Source: Sphingobium cupriresistens
GTDB lineage: Bacteria; Pseudomonadota; Alphaproteobacteria; Sphingomonadales; Sphingomonadaceae
DNA: 64,000 bases
Direction: 5' to 3'
NCBI RefSeq assembly: GCF_004152865.1
Contig: NZ_SEOO01000006.1
Coordinates: 62,001 to 126,000 of the forward strand
The notes below the pieces were generated by a model. It ran no database searches. It saw only the letters and a list, made by a program, of their open reading frames with translations, and was not told the origin of the DNA. The position numbers were made by a program, and so were the translations under genes. Positions 25,474 to 36,613 of this stretch are shown piece by piece (position 1 is the first letter of the stretch; the number at the start of each line of letters is the position of its first letter).

Positions 25474-26472
25474 ATGGCCAAGAAGCAGCGTCCCGCAAAG
25501 CCGCGCGTCATCGTCACGCGCCGCCTGCCGCCCAATGTGGAGGCGCGCATGGCCGAATTGTTCGACGCCAGCTTCAATGTCGGCGATGTCGCGATGAACC
25601 GCACCGATCTCGCCCGCGCCATGGCCCAGTGCGACGTGCTGGTGCCCTGCATCAGCGACCAGATCGACGCCGCGCTGCTGGCGGCCGCGCCGGAGCGGCT
25701 GCAACTGATCGCCAGTTTCGGCAGCGGGGTGGATCATATCGACCTGTCGGCCGCGCGGGCGAAGGGGATCATCGTGACCAACACGCCCGGCGTGCTGACC
25801 GAGGACACGGCCGACATGACGATGGCGCTGATCCTGTCGGTGCCGCGCCGCCTGGCCGAGGGCGAGAAGCTGGTCCGGTCGGGTGAATGGCGCGGCTGGA
25901 GCCCGTCGGGTATGCTGGGCCACCGCATCGGCGGCAAGAAACTGGGCATTATCGGCATGGGGCGGATCGGCCGCGCCGTCGCCCGCCGCGCCCGCGCCTT
26001 CGGCCTGTCGATCGCCTATCATAACCGCCATCGCCTGCCCTTCGAAGTGGAGCAGGAACTGGAGGCGGAATGGCATGGCGATCTGGATGCGCTGCTGAGG
26101 GCGAGCGACATAATATCGATCCATTGCCCGCTCAACGCCGACAGCCGCGGGGTGATCGACGCGCGGCGGATCGGGCTGATGCCGCCGCACGCCTATCTCA
26201 TCAACACATCGCGGGCGGAGATCACCGACGAACAGGCGCTGATCGCGGCGCTGGACGACGGGCGGATCGCCGGTGCGGGCTTTGACGTCTATACCCATGA
26301 ACCGGCGGTCGATCCGCGGCTGCTGGCGCTGGCCAACGTCGTGCTGCTGCCGCATATGGGGTCCGCGACGTTCGAGGGGCGCGACGCAACCGGCGCGCGA
26401 GTGATCGCCAACATCCGCACCTGGGTCGATGGCCATCGACCGCCGAACCAGGTGCTGGAAGGCTGGGTCTGA
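25474..26472 (+). CDS. D-2-hydroxyacid dehydrogenase (glyoxylate/hydroxypyruvate reductase type)
   Basis: 332 residues from the ATG at 25474; a longer frame to 25285 overlaps the SH3 gene and has no coding character. The NAD-binding motif is LGIIGMGRIGRAVARRARAF. Catalytic residues of the family appear as Arg in LINTSRAEITDE, Glu in VYTHEPAVD, and His in VVLLPHMGSAT. The substrate loop IASFGSGVDHIDLSAARAKG resembles glyoxylate or D-glycerate dehydrogenases (GyaR), which convert glyoxylate to glycolate or hydroxypyruvate to D-glycerate. The exact substrate cannot be fixed from sequence. Confidence 0.92.
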   Translation: MAKKQRPAKPRVIVTRRLPPNVEARMAELFDASFNVGDVAMNRTDLARAMAQCDVLVPCISDQIDAALLAAAPERLQLIASFGSGVDHIDLSAARAKGIIVTNTPGVLTEDTADMTMALILSVPRRLAEGEKLVRSGEWRGWSPSGMLGHRIGGKKLGIIGMGRIGRAVARRARAFGLSIAYHNRHRLPFEVEQELEAEWHGDLDALLRASDIISIHCPLNADSRGVIDARRIGLMPPHAYLINTSRAEITDEQALIAALDDGRIAGAGFDVYTHEPAVDPRLLALANVVLLPHMGSATFEGRDATGARVIANIRTWVDGHRPPNQVLEGWV

Positions 26473-26476
26473 TCGT

Positions 26477-26926
26477 TTAAGCGGTGGCGAGCTGGTCCTT
26501 CAAACCGTTCACCACGACTTGGCCATGCGCCACCGATTCATGGGCCCGGCGCACCACATCCTGCGTGTCCGCGTCGATCGCCTCGTCCTTGAGCACGCGC
26601 TCAAATTCTTCGCGCAGATAATCCTCGCCACGATCAATCGCCTGAATGACGGCCTTGTCGCCGCCGCCCAGCGCTACGAAGATGTCCTCCATCCGGCGGT
26701 GCACTGTGCCCGCCACGGAGCCGAACTCGTTGGGCTTCCCGCCCAGAGAACGGCTGCGCGCCTGTAGCAGGTCGATCGCCTTGGCGCGTTCGGCCGCCAG
26801 ATCGCGAAAGAGGGTCTGAAACGCCTCCGACTTCACCTTGTCGGCGCTATGTTCATAGCCTTTCACGCTATCGATCAGCGTCGTGATCAGATCGTCCAGC
26901 TTGCTGATGGCATGATTGTTCGACAT
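26477..26926 (-). CDS. DUF2383/PA2169-type four-helix protein
   Basis: 149 residues starting MSNNHAISKLDDLITTLIDS after a strong AAAGGAGAAGG ribosome site. Predominantly helical and acidic, with SVKGYEHSADKVKSEAFQTL and AIDRGEDYLREEFERVLKDE. It belongs to the ferritin-like PA2169 family with unknown function, often linked to stress. It ends 4 bp from the convergent dehydrogenase. On its own strand upstream there is a near-match to an EcfG promoter (TGAAC-N17-CGTT, 26981-26956). Divergent from the DUF1328 gene that has a proper EcfG promoter, which suggests one stress-controlled pair. Confidence 0.88.
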   Translation of the reverse strand: MSNNHAISKLDDLITTLIDSVKGYEHSADKVKSEAFQTLFRDLAAERAKAIDLLQARSRSLGGKPNEFGSVAGTVHRRMEDIFVALGGGDKAVIQAIDRGEDYLREEFERVLKDEAIDADTQDVVRRAHESVAHGQVVVNGLKDQLATA

Positions 26927-27036
26927 CGCCTTCTCCTTTGATGCGGCGGGGGAAGAACGGCCGATCGGGCGCGATTGTTCATTCAACCATCTGACAATAA
27001 ACCTTAATCCTGCGTTATCCATAGTTGCGGTGGAGC

Positions 27037-27061
27037 GGAACAAGCATCGTCTCCGTCGGTT
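27037..27061 (+). promoter_or_regulatory. EcfG-type promoter for the DUF1328 gene
   Basis: GGAAC (27037-27041), 17 bases, GTT (27059-27061), 40 bp before the ATG at 27102. Correct spacing; the base before GTT is G rather than C. Confidence 0.65.
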
Positions 27062-27101
27062 GATGCTGGCATAGACCGGATACGAAACGAAAGGACGTCC
27101 C

Positions 27102-27287
27102 ATGCTCAAGCTGGCCATCATCTCCCTTGTCATCGCCGCCGTGCTGGCCCTGCTCGGCTTTGGCGGCGCGGCCGGCACGTTCGTCGGCATCGCCAAGATA
27201 TTGTTCTTCATCGCGATCGCCGTATTTGTGCTGTTCCTCGTGCTGGGACTATTGGCTGGCAAGGGCATTAAGGACGCGATAGATTGA
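27102..27287 (+). CDS. DUF1328 (YtjA-like) small membrane protein
   Basis: 61 residues with two membrane helices ([20 protein letters not shown] and [20 protein letters not shown]) and the family features [17 protein letters not shown] between them. Members are inner-membrane proteins of unknown function that are commonly induced by stress. The upstream EcfG promoter agrees with that. The next small gene begins 4 bp after its stop, so they form an operon. Confidence 0.92.
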   Translation: MLKLAIISLVIAAVLALLGFGGAAGTFVGIAKILFFIAIAVFVLFLVLGLLAGKGIKDAID

Positions 27288-27291
27288 TGCG

Positions 27292-27495
27292 ATGACGGAG
27301 ATTGGTGCTGGAGTGGATGAAACCGGCAGATTGCTGCGCGATGAGGCCGGCTTTCTGCTCCAGCGCGATCTGGGCGGCAGTTATCGCCTGGTCCTGCTGC
27401 GCGTGCCCGTCGATCATGTCGAAAAACGGGTGCGGGTGCAGGGCTATTATGCCGGAGACGGCATTGTCGAGGCGGAGGGCGTAGCGGCCGCCTGA
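27292..27495 (+). CDS. Small DUF5818-like protein
   Basis: 67 residues starting MTEIGAGVDETGRLLRDEAG, followed by FLLQRDLGGSYRLVLLRVP and VEKRVRVQGYYAGDGIVEAE. The pattern 'glycine-rich start, short beta strands, VRVQG' resembles the small DUF5818 proteins common in sphingomonads. No signal peptide. It is probably co-transcribed with the DUF1328 gene from the EcfG promoter. The family assignment is from memory and moderate. Confidence 0.65.
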   Translation: MTEIGAGVDETGRLLRDEAGFLLQRDLGGSYRLVLLRVPVDHVEKRVRVQGYYAGDGIVEAEGVAAA

Positions 27496-27548
27496 ACGCT
27501 GGCTCTCCCCCTTGCCAAAAGCGCGCGGACGCGCGAACCATTGCCTCC

Positions 27549-29306
27549 ATGCGCAAGATTCTATCCCTGATGCTCGCCGTCGCCGCCCCAGTGCTGGCGC
27601 AGGCGCAAACGCCCCATGAACAATTGGCCAAGGTCATAGATGACCATTGGTCCTGGTATCTTTCGACCCATCCGGTCGAGGCCACAGCGCGGGGCGTGCG
27701 CGATTATGACGACCGCATCTATGACATATCGCTGGGCGCGCGGGATGCGCAGATCAAGGCGGAGCGGGGGTTTGCCGCCCGATTGCAGACGCTGTCGGCC
27801 GATGTGCTCGACCCGGCGGACCGGGTGAATCGCGACGTGCTGTTGTGGATGTTGCGCGACGATATTGATGGCGACGCGCATCCCGCCGAGCGGTTGATGC
27901 TCTTCACCACCTATTATGGCTGGCATCAGGGCTTTTCCGGCATGGCGGACGGCCTGCCTTTCTATAATCGCGCCGATTATGACAGCTATCTGACGCGGCT
28001 GGCGCTTTACCCCCGGCAGAATGGCGACGCGCTGGCGATCACGCGGCAGGCGATCAAGAGCGGTTATGTCCAGCCCTGTTCGGTGCTGCAAAATTATGCG
28101 GGGACGATCAGCGGCATTGTGGCGGGCAAGCCGGAAGAGACGCGCTTCTACGAACCGTTTGCGCGCGCCAGACCGCGCGATATCAGCGATGCCGACTGGA
28201 GCGCGATGCAGGCACGCGCCGTTACGCTGATCCGCGACGTGCTGACGCCCGAATATCGCAAATGGCACGACCTGTTCGTGGCGGACTATCTGCCCCATTG
28301 CCGCAAGAGCGACAGCGCGTCGTCGCTGCCGGGCGGGGCGGCCTGGTATGCCAGCCGGGTCAAGGCGCATACCACCACGGACCTGACGCCCGACCAGATT
28401 CACACGATCGGCTTGGAAGAGGTCGCCCGTATCGGCAAGCGGATGGACGCCATAGCGGCCAAGGCCGGCTATCCCAGCCGCGCGGCCTATATCGCGCATC
28501 TGCGCACCGACCCCAGCTATTATGCGAAAACGCCGGAGGAATTGCTGCGCGTCGCGGCGCGGCAGGCCAAGGCGATCGACGGCCTGCTGCCGCGCTATTT
28601 CGGCACGCTGCCGCGACTTCCCTATGGCCTGAAAGCTACCCCGGCGGCCGAGGCGGAGGGAACGACGACGGCCTATTATATGCCCGGCGCGCCGGAAAGC
28701 GGGATATCCGGCACCTATTTCGTCAATAGCTCCAAGCTCGACCAGCGGCCTTATTGGGAGTTGCCCGCGCTGACCGCGCATGAAGCGGTGCCGGGCCACC
28801 ATAACCAGATCGCGCTGCAACAGGAATTGCCGCTGCCGCCGTTCCGCAAATATCTGGCGGGGTTCACCGCCTATGTTGAGGGCTGGGCGCTCTATACCGA
28901 ATATCTGGGGGAAGAGATGGGGCTGTACGACACGCCCGAAAAGATGATGGGGCGGCTGTCCTACGAAATGTGGCGCGCCTGCCGACTGGTGGTGGACACC
29001 GGCATCCATGCCAAGGGATGGGACAAGGGCAGGGCGGTCGCCTTCATGAAGACCAACAGCGCGCTGTCCGACGCGAACATCGATGCGGAGGTGAACCGCT
29101 ATATCAGCTGGCCGGGTCAGGCGCTGGGCTACAAGCTGGGGGAGATCAAGATCCGGGCGTTGCGCGCAAAGGCGGAGGCGACGCTGGGGCCGAAATTCGA
29201 CCTGCGCCGATTCCATGACGCGGTGCTGGCGCAGGGAGCCGTACCGCTGACCGTGCTGGACAGCCAGATGGACAGTTGGATCGCGGCGGAGAAGGCCAAG
29301 GGATAG
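27549..29306 (+). CDS. Exported DUF885 family protein, putative metallopeptidase
   Basis: 585 residues with a signal peptide (MRKILSLMLAVAAPVLAQAQ). The DUF885 hallmark TAHEAVPGHHNQ (around residue 411) contains a HExxxGH-like arrangement suggestive of a metal site; GWALYTEYLGEEMG downstream supplies a conserved Glu. Family members are mostly annotated as uncharacterised or as carboxypeptidase-like enzymes. The reading frame starts at the ATG at 27549 just after a stretch of CCCCC/GCGCG sequence. The protein probably acts in the periplasm; substrate unknown. Confidence 0.88.
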   Translation: MRKILSLMLAVAAPVLAQAQTPHEQLAKVIDDHWSWYLSTHPVEATARGVRDYDDRIYDISLGARDAQIKAERGFAARLQTLSADVLDPADRVNRDVLLWMLRDDIDGDAHPAERLMLFTTYYGWHQGFSGMADGLPFYNRADYDSYLTRLALYPRQNGDALAITRQAIKSGYVQPCSVLQNYAGTISGIVAGKPEETRFYEPFARARPRDISDADWSAMQARAVTLIRDVLTPEYRKWHDLFVADYLPHCRKSDSASSLPGGAAWYASRVKAHTTTDLTPDQIHTIGLEEVARIGKRMDAIAAKAGYPSRAAYIAHLRTDPSYYAKTPEELLRVAARQAKAIDGLLPRYFGTLPRLPYGLKATPAAEAEGTTTAYYMPGAPESGISGTYFVNSSKLDQRPYWELPALTAHEAVPGHHNQIALQQELPLPPFRKYLAGFTAYVEGWALYTEYLGEEMGLYDTPEKMMGRLSYEMWRACRLVVDTGIHAKGWDKGRAVAFMKTNSALSDANIDAEVNRYISWPGQALGYKLGEIKIRALRAKAEATLGPKFDLRRFHDAVLAQGAVPLTVLDSQMDSWIAAEKAKG

Positions 29307-29523
29307 CCATCATCCTTAAGTCCATTCTTTACTCAGAGTAATAGCAAAAGTCGCAGTTTCCGGCCGATTGGTATAGATGGCGGCATCATTTTGCTGCGCC
29401 GCCGCGACTTGCCAATGCGCGTCTCTTGCCGTACCGGAACCGCGTCAGCTCCCAGACCGGGCATAAAGATCGGCAAGTGGCGCTGCGCGTCGAGTCCGTA
29501 CACTTTATGACGTTGGGAACGAG

Positions 29524-32289
29524 ATGAGCATTTACCTGGATTATCTGGCCGAAATCGACAGCCGAAAGACTCAGGGACTCGCGCCCAAGCCGATCGACGA
29601 TGGTGCACTGGTCGCTGAGATCATCACCCTGATCCGGGATGCGGGCAGCGAACATCGCGCCGACGCGCTGAAATTCTTCATCTACAACACGCTGCCCGGC
29701 ACCACGAGCGCTGCGGCGGTCAAGGCGGCGTTCCTGAAGCAGATCATCCAGGGTCAGGCGATCGTCCCGGAAATCACGGTGGCCTTCGCGTTCGAACTGC
29801 TCAGCCACATGAAGGGCGGCCCTTCGATCGCCGTGCTGCTGGACATCGCGCTGGGCGATGACGCCAAGCTTGCAGGTCAGGCCGGCGACGTCCTCAAGAC
29901 CCAGTTCTTCCTCTACGATGCCGACATGTTCCGCCTGCGTGACGCCCATGCGGCGGGTAACGCCGTGGCGACGGGCGTGCTGGAAAGCTACGCCAGGGCG
30001 GAGTTCTTCACCAAGCTGCCGGAGGTCGAGGACGAGATCGAGGTCGTCACCTATATTGCGGGCGAAGGCGATATTTCCACCGACCTCCTCTCGCCGGGCA
30101 ACCAGGCGCATTCGCGCTCCGACCGCGAACTGCACGGCCTGTGCATGATGACGCCGCAGGCGCAGCAGGAAATCGTGGCGTTGAAGGCGCAGCACCCGGA
30201 CAAGCGCGTGATGCTGATCGCAGAAAAGGGCACGATGGGCGTAGGTTCGTCGCGCATGTCGGGCGTCAACAATGTGGCGCTGTGGACCGGCAAACAGTCC
30301 AGCCCCTATGTGCCCTTCGTCAACTACGCCCCGGTCGTCGGCGGCACCAACGGTATCTCGCCGATCTTCGCGACCACCGTGGACGTGACCGGCGGCATCG
30401 GCATCAACCTGAAAAACTGGGTCAAGATGACCGGCCCGGATGGCAAGCCGATCCTGAACAATGACGGCAATCCGGTGCTGGAGGAGAAATTCTCGGTCGC
30501 GACCGGCACCGTGCTCAAGATCGACGTGAAGAACAAGAAGCTGACGGACGAGGCCGGCAACGAACTGGTCGATGTCGCCGCCGCCTTCACGCCGCAGAAG
30601 ATGGAATTCATGAAGGCGGGCAGCAGCTACGCCATCGTGTTCGGCAAGAAGCTCCAGACGTTTGCCGCCGAAACGCTGGGCGTGGAAGCGCCGCTGGTGT
30701 TCGCGCCGAACAAGGAAATCACGGTCGAGGGTCAGGGCCTGACCGCCGTAGAGAAGATTTTCAACCGCAACGCCGTCGGCGTGACGCCCGGCAAGGTGCT
30801 GCACGCGGGGTCGGACGTGCGCGTGAAGGTGAACATCGTGGGGTCGCAGGACACGACCGGCCTGATGACCGCGCAGGAACTGGAAGCGATGGCGGCGACC
30901 GTCATTTCGCCGCTGGTCGATGGCGCCTATCAGTCGGGCTGTCATACGGCATCGGTGTGGGACAAGAAGGCGCAGGCCAACATCCCCAAGCTAATGAGCT
31001 TCATGAACAATTTCGGCCTCATCACCGCGCGCGACCCCAAGGGCGTCTATCATGCGATGACGGACGTGATCCACAAGGTACTGAACGACATCACCGTGGA
31101 CGATTGGGCGATCATCATCGGCGGCGACAGCCACACCCGCATGTCGAAGGGCGTGGCGTTCGGCGCGGACTCCGGCACGGTTGCATTGGCGCTGGCCACG
31201 GGCGAGGCGACCATGCCGATCCCGCAATCGGTGAAAGTCACGTTCAAGGGCAAGATGCAGCCCTATATGGATTTCCGTGACGTCGTCCACGCGACCCAGG
31301 CGCAGATGCTGGCGCAGTCCGGCGGCGAAAATGTGTTCCAGGGCCGCATCATCGAAGTGCATATCGGCACGCTGCTGGCGGATCAGGCCTTCACCTTCAC
31401 CGACTGGACGGCCGAGATGAAGGCCAAGGCGTCGATCTGCATTTCGGAAGACGCAACGCTGATCGAGTCGCTGGAAATCGCCAAGTCGCGCATCCAGATC
31501 ATGATCGACAAGGGCATGGAAAATGCCGCCGGCACGTTGCGCGGCCTGATCGCCCTGGCGGACAAGCGCATCGCGGAAATCCGTTCGGGCGAAAAGCCCG
31601 CGCTGACGCCGGACGCCAACGCCAAATATTTCGCCGAAATCGTGGTCGATCTCGACCTGATCGACGAGCCGATGATCGCCGACCCGGACGTCAACAATGC
31701 CGACGTGTCCAAGCGCTACACCCACGACACCATCCGGCCTGTTTCCTACTATGGCGGCACAAAGAAAGTCGATCTGGGCTTCATCGGGTCGTGCATGGTG
31801 CACAAGGGCGACATGAAGATACTGGCCCAGATGCTCAAGAATATCGAGGCGAGCGAAGGCAAGGTCGAGTTCAAGGCGCCGCTGGTCGTCGCCCCGCCGA
31901 CCTATAATATCGTCGACGAGCTGAAGGCCGAGGGCGATTGGGACGTGCTGAAGAAATATGCCGGGTTCGAGTTTGATGACGTGGCGCCCAAGAATGTGGC
32001 CCGCACCAGTTACGAGAATATGCTGTATCTGGAGCGTCCCGGCTGCAACCTGTGCATGGGCAATCAGGAAAAGGCCGCCAAGGGGGACACCGTCCTCGCC
32101 ACCTCGACCCGCTTGTTCCAGGGCCGTGTCGTGGAGGATACGGACGAGAAGAAGGGGGAATCGCTGCTGGCGTCGACCCCGGTCGTGGTGCTGTCGACCA
32201 TACTGGGCCGCACGCCCAATATGGACGAATATAAGAGCGCGGTCGTCGGCATCGACCTGACCAAGTTCGCGCCGTCTGTGGCGCACTGA
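29524..32289 (+). CDS. acnB: Aconitate hydratase B
   Basis: 921 residues. The N-terminal HEAT-like domain starts MSIYLDYLAEIDSRKTQG; later come AEKGTMGVGSSRMSGVNNVA and GCHTASVWDKKAQAN, and the C-terminal iron-sulfur region RPGCNLCMGNQEKAAKG provides two of the three cluster cysteines. The enzyme interconverts citrate and isocitrate in the TCA cycle. Length is slightly above the E. coli form (865). The ATG is preceded by GGGAACGAG. A large hairpin lies 29 bp after the stop codon. The second aconitase gene, acnA, is only 620 bp away on the same strand. Confidence 0.97.
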   Translation: MSIYLDYLAEIDSRKTQGLAPKPIDDGALVAEIITLIRDAGSEHRADALKFFIYNTLPGTTSAAAVKAAFLKQIIQGQAIVPEITVAFAFELLSHMKGGPSIAVLLDIALGDDAKLAGQAGDVLKTQFFLYDADMFRLRDAHAAGNAVATGVLESYARAEFFTKLPEVEDEIEVVTYIAGEGDISTDLLSPGNQAHSRSDRELHGLCMMTPQAQQEIVALKAQHPDKRVMLIAEKGTMGVGSSRMSGVNNVALWTGKQSSPYVPFVNYAPVVGGTNGISPIFATTVDVTGGIGINLKNWVKMTGPDGKPILNNDGNPVLEEKFSVATGTVLKIDVKNKKLTDEAGNELVDVAAAFTPQKMEFMKAGSSYAIVFGKKLQTFAAETLGVEAPLVFAPNKEITVEGQGLTAVEKIFNRNAVGVTPGKVLHAGSDVRVKVNIVGSQDTTGLMTAQELEAMAATVISPLVDGAYQSGCHTASVWDKKAQANIPKLMSFMNNFGLITARDPKGVYHAMTDVIHKVLNDITVDDWAIIIGGDSHTRMSKGVAFGADSGTVALALATGEATMPIPQSVKVTFKGKMQPYMDFRDVVHATQAQMLAQSGGENVFQGRIIEVHIGTLLADQAFTFTDWTAEMKAKASICISEDATLIESLEIAKSRIQIMIDKGMENAAGTLRGLIALADKRIAEIRSGEKPALTPDANAKYFAEIVVDLDLIDEPMIADPDVNNADVSKRYTHDTIRPVSYYGGTKKVDLGFIGSCMVHKGDMKILAQMLKNIEASEGKVEFKAPLVVAPPTYNIVDELKAEGDWDVLKKYAGFEFDDVAPKNVARTSYENMLYLERPGCNLCMGNQEKAAKGDTVLATSTRLFQGRVVEDTDEKKGESLLASTPVVVLSTILGRTPNMDEYKSAVVGIDLTKFAPSVAH

Positions 32290-32317
32290 TCCAGGGGACT
32301 ATTGTCCTTTTGTAAAT

Positions 32318-32364
32318 AATGCCGCCGCCGCGTTCGTCCCATTGGGAAACGCGGCGGCGGCATT
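32318..32364. terminator. Long perfect hairpin after acnB
   Basis: AATGCCGCCGCCGCGTT (32318-32334) is the exact inverse of AACGCGGCGGCGGCATT (32348-32364), and the loop itself contains TCCC/GGGA. It lies between convergent acnB and the zinc-ribbon gene. No T run follows on either strand, so it may be a two-way transcription barrier or an mRNA 3' stabiliser. Confidence 0.6.
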
Positions 32365-32454
32365 GCCGTTTATGACAGTTCTTAGAACGTAAGACCGGAT
32401 TCGTTCGAAACGAACGGAGAGGGGTTGAATGGGTATGGTCGGTCTGACCCAGCC

Positions 32455-32655
32455 TCAGGACCAGCCGCCCATCCACCCGCGATGTTGCGATGCGGCGAGC
32501 GGCAGCGGCGTTTCGCATCGCGCGCATTCCGCCACCACCCGGCCCACGATCCACTGGTTGCCGCCGCAGTCGGGACAGGGGATTGCCCGTCCCTCACGAT
32601 ATTGCGGATTGATAGCAGATATCCTGGTTTCGACGGGCGAAAGATGTGCTTCCAT
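32455..32655 (-). CDS. Small zinc-ribbon protein
   Basis: 66 residues from the ATG at 32655, after an AAGGGGAAAC ribosome site; a longer frame to 32682 has none. The sequence is MEAHLSPVETRISAINPQYR, then CPDCGG and CARCETPLPL, giving a CxxC-x13-CxxC zinc ribbon. Small proteins of this form recur in sphingomonads without known function. It sits between acnB and acnA, reading against them, and its 5' region overlaps the alternative inverted repeats at 32714-32772. Confidence 0.8.
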   Translation of the reverse strand: MEAHLSPVETRISAINPQYREGRAIPCPDCGGNQWIVGRVVAECARCETPLPLAASQHRGWMGGWS

Positions 32656-32713
32656 GACTGTTTCCCCTTTCTGCGCCACCAACGCTTCAATGTGCGAAAC
32701 ATATCCCTACATA

Positions 32714-32772
32714 AGGGGTTCAGGCTGCGGCGCCATTTGACTTGAACCCCTCAAATGTTATGGCACCGCAGC
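32714..32772. promoter_or_regulatory. Overlapping alternative inverted repeats upstream of acnA
   Basis: AGGGGTTCA (32714-32722) is the exact inverse of TGAACCCCT (32743-32751). A second, interlocked repeat pairs GCTGCGGCGCCATTTGA (32724-32740) with TCAAATG and ATGGCACCGCAGC (32751-32772), with one mismatch and a five-base bulge. The two structures cannot form together. Position: between the divergent zinc-ribbon gene and acnA. Confidence 0.55.
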
Positions 32773-32911
32773 ATCGGGACATACCGGCTTCGACCATGGG
32801 TTGGGGCGCATCCCTGCCACCTTGCCGTGCGGTTTCTGATCGCCGTTCTGCGAGCTTCTGGTGGAAACGCGCCGTCCTCTGGCCGAGGCCATGCGAGGAG
32901 ACGCACATCTT

Positions 32912-35581
<2,670 letters not shown>

Positions 35582-35599
35582 TCGGTTGCGCCGATGACC

Positions 35600-35639
35600 T
35601 GAACAAAGGGTATTCTCTGGAGGGAAAGCCCTTTGTTCA
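35600..35639. terminator. Hairpin after acnA
   Basis: TGAACAAAGGG (35600-35610) and CCCTTTGTTCA (35629-35639) are exact inverses around an 18-base loop. There is no T run, so its role as terminator is uncertain. Confidence 0.5.
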
Positions 35640-35733
35640 TGCGTTCAGGGTAAAAGCGCCGCCGGCACCCGACCAATCATAATTTTGTCATGACCGTCTG
35701 AAAGCCATCAGGCTGACCCGAAGGAGATGGCGC

Positions 35734-36360
35734 GTGAAGATGAGCATCGCAATTGTCATGTTGCTGGCGGGGACGAACGTGCAGGCGCAGGAGGCCGATG
35801 CGCCGGCGGCGAGGGATTTCGGCGCATATGGCCGTGACGCCGCCGAAGATAGCATGATCGATTTTGCGCGGTGCGTGGTGCGCGGGTCGCCGCGGACGGC
35901 GGCGGATGCACTGGCGACGCGCCCAGGAACGCGGGAAGAAACAGCCCGTTTCAACGCTATCGCCAAAAGTCGTAAGGGATGTCTGAGGCACGGAAAGCTG
36001 CGCATGAAGGGCAATTGGATGCGCGGCGCGTTGGCCGAACAGCTTTATCTTAACCGCTTTGCAACGCCGCCAGTGGAACCCGCCCGCCCGGACGCGCCTG
36101 CGCCTGTCGTGGCGGAAGGGACCAGCGCCTATCAAGCCTATGCGGATTGCGCCGTCGCGCGCAACGCGCCGGCGATCGATACGCTGATGCGCAGCAAGGC
36201 GGGAAGCGGGGAGGAACGCCTTGCTTATGGTCAGGCTATGCCGGCGCTTTCTTCCTGCCTAGCGGGGGGAGAAAATACCCGCTTAAAAATAGATCGCGCC
36301 GTGTTGCGCGGCTATCTGGCGGAAGCATTGCTTGATTTTCGCAAAAGGCCGCCGGGCTAA
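35734..36360 (+). CDS. Exported protein of unknown function
   Basis: 208 residues starting at GTG 35734 (ATG at 35740 is possible) after AAGGAGATGG. Signal peptide: MKMSIAIVMLLAGTNVQAQ. The mature part contains two similar helical halves, each with two cysteines: FARCVVRGSPRTA with KGCLRHGKLRMKGNWMRGAL, and YADCAVARNAPAIDTLM with LSSCLAGGENTRLKIDRAVL. The halves suggest an internal duplication with conserved disulphide bonds. I know similar exported proteins in sphingomonads but no function. Confidence 0.8.
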   Translation: MKMSIAIVMLLAGTNVQAQEADAPAARDFGAYGRDAAEDSMIDFARCVVRGSPRTAADALATRPGTREETARFNAIAKSRKGCLRHGKLRMKGNWMRGALAEQLYLNRFATPPVEPARPDAPAPVVAEGTSAYQAYADCAVARNAPAIDTLMRSKAGSGEERLAYGQAMPALSSCLAGGENTRLKIDRAVLRGYLAEALLDFRKRPPG

Positions 36361-36613
36361 TTAAGTGAAGCCAAGTCGCCACTGACGCGGATTGCCGCCC
36401 GATCGACCAAAGCTCGTCCGATGCGCCGATGAAAGCATTTACTGCGTCTATGGGCGCATCGACGGCGGACGGCTCCCCGTCGGAGCACGGATTCGGCAAA
36501 CTGATTGGTTAAATCACGGCTGCTGCGCGGGGCCAAGCCGATAGCCGCAATTTTCGACGCCCAAGAAAGGCTGGGCTGGCGTCGCGCGCCGAGGCTGGTT
36601 AGCACAAGAGATA

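Noticed and set aside
29307-29523. Small frames and a weak hairpin (GGCGGC/GCCGCC) before acnB
   Set aside because: The hairpin is short and has no T run; the frames have no ribosome site. The region most likely just holds the acnB promoter, which I cannot place exactly.
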